Shown here: in pieces, positions 43,493-44,145 of the stretch
How positions within the stretch are numbered: the stretch's first letter is position 1
How the letters are laid out: each line of letters starts with the position of its first letter
Made by a program: the position numbers and the translations under genes
Origin: Mycobacterium persicum
GTDB lineage: Bacteria > Actinomycetota > Actinomycetes > Mycobacteriales > Mycobacteriaceae
Length of the DNA stretch: 44,145 nucleotides
Reading direction: 5' to 3'
Assembly: GCF_002086675.1 (NCBI RefSeq)
Contig: NZ_MVIF01000041.1
Coordinates: 1-44,145, forward strand
The notes under the pieces: model-generated
What the model was told of the DNA's origin: nothing
The model's input: the letters and a program-made list of their open reading frames with translations, nothing else
Database searches by the model: none

Positions 43493-44145
43493 CTAGAATA
43501 GTTTCGGCGAGGCCCCTGATGGGCCGGGCTGGCCGGCTTTGCCGGCAATGCCGGCAGTGCCATCGGTGCCGTCGATCCCGGCGGTGCCCTCGAACAACCC
43601 GGTTCCGGCGGCTCCGCCGACACCGGCGGCCCCAGCGGCACCGGCCGCGCCGCCCGCGCCGGCAGCGCCGCCCGATCCCAGCGGGCCGATGCCAAGACCT
43701 ACTCCGAAGCCGCCATCGCTGGTAAGTCCGAGCAATCCACCAAAGCCGGACGTTCCAGCCGCCCCGCCGTTGCCGCCGTTGCCGCCTTCGCCGCCGTCGC
43801 CGCCGTCACCGCCATCACCGCCGTCGCCACCCGTGCCCAGGCCCACAGTGAAATCGCCGCCGGCCCCCCCGGTACCACCGGCGCCGCCCGAGCCGCCGGC
43901 CCCGCCGGCGCCGCTGTCACCGGCGGCGCCGCCGTTGCCGTACAGCCGCCCGCCGTTGCCGCCGATACCGCCGGTGCCACCGTTACCGCCGTGACCGCCT
44001 GCTGTCTTTCCGTCAGCGCCGTCGCCGCCGTCACCGCCGAGACCACCCGTGCCGTTGCCGCCGGCAGCTGAAGACAACACGCCGTCACCGCCGGCGCCAC
44101 CCGCGCCGCACGACAAACCGAACCCGCCGGCGCCGCCGGCGCCGC
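43493..44145 (-). CDS. PE_PGRS protein, C-terminal part (truncated by window edge)
   Basis: The minus strand encodes Gly-Gly-Ala/Gly-Gly-Asn repeats typical of the PGRS domain (GGNGGTGGIGGNGG, GAGGAGGSGGAGG, GGDGGDGGDGG), ending GQPGPSGASPKLF. The frame is open at the right edge, so the PE domain and start lie beyond it. One stretch departs from the repeat: FGGLLGLTSDGGFGVGLGIGPLG. The protein would be exported to the cell surface by ESX-5 if intact. I recall no PE_PGRS gene next to regX3 in H37Rv (Rv0492c follows there), so this is a lineage-specific insertion. Confidence 0.88.
   Translation of the reverse strand, partial: GAGGAGGFGLSCGAGGAGGDGVLSSAAGGNGTGGLGGDGGDGADGKTAGGHGGNGGTGGIGGNGGRLYGNGGAAGDSGAGGAGGSGGAGGTGGAGGDFTVGLGTGGDGGDGGDGGDGGEGGNGGNGGAAGTSGFGGLLGLTSDGGFGVGLGIGPLGSGGAAGAGGAAGAAGAAGVGGAAGTGLFEGTAGIDGTDGTAGIAGKAGQPGPSGASPKLF

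Noticed and set aside
43539..43994. Proline-rich plus-strand open frame
   Set aside because: It is the complement of the Gly-rich PGRS repeats; any GC-rich PGRS region gives such a Pro/Ala frame.
1..44145. tRNA or rRNA genes
   Set aside because: I looked for tRNA-like ends and T-loop motifs near the mobile element and island edges and saw none I could support.

Overview
The window is chromosome of a slow-growing Mycobacterium outside the M. tuberculosis complex. It is GC-rich, and from about 4.2 kb onward most genes follow the M. tuberculosis H37Rv order Rv0455c to Rv0491 (siderophore-export factor, echA2, prolyl oligopeptidase, aldehyde dehydrogenase, lpd, ramB, icl, fadB2, pcaA, hbhA, deoC, murB, lprQ, mshA, gpm1, senX3-regX3). 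PE, PPE, PE_PGRS, 13E12 and MIRU sequences are all mycobacterial hallmarks. Homology statements come from remembered family and H37Rv sequences; no search was run.

Layout. (1) 1-3.03 kb is the edge of an integrated mobile element: a frameshifted RepSA-like HUH replication initiator, a small accessory gene and a phiRv1-type large serine integrase. The integrase ends at a junction with a 13E12-family HNH gene (3.01-3.83 kb), which is cut just after its HNH histidines. (2) 3.8-4.2 kb holds an IS110-like transposase remnant. (3) 4.2-11.1 kb is core (Rv0455c to Rv0461), with a decayed DedA gene between echA2 and the peptidase gene. (4) 11.1-17.7 kb is an accessory island between the Rv0461 and lpd orthologues, which I recall as neighbours in H37Rv. 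On the minus strand it reads: YbaK-like gene, 43-aa PE-like gene, Asn/Ser/acid-rich secreted-protein candidate (385 aa), 97-aa disordered protein, PPE-PPW protein, then a degenerate duplicate with a broken PE and a 362-aa paralogue. (5) 17.7-43.3 kb is core again: lpd, ramB-icl, fadB2, pcaA, hbhA, deoC, murB, lprQ, mshA, gpm1, senX3-regX3. The orthologues of umaA, Rv0471c and Rv0488 are missing. (6) From 43.5 kb to the right edge is the C-terminal part of a PE_PGRS gene.

How the genes work together. The ramB, icl, fadB2 and lpd block serves growth on fatty acids and acetate, and dyads with TTTGC motifs upstream of icl are candidate RamB sites. pcaA and hbhA belong to cell-envelope and surface biology, murB and lprQ to peptidoglycan, and mshA to mycothiol. 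senX3-regX3 is the phosphate-sensing two-component system; it has a three-repeat 11-bp direct-repeat box in front and a chain of translationally coupled MIRU mini-ORFs (77+77+53 bp) between its genes.

The best candidate for an undescribed system is the PE / A / 97-aa / PPE-PPW cluster with its paralogue B and dual-palindrome operator. It looks like a PE/PPE locus with an unfamiliar secreted-protein family embedded between the PE and PPE genes.
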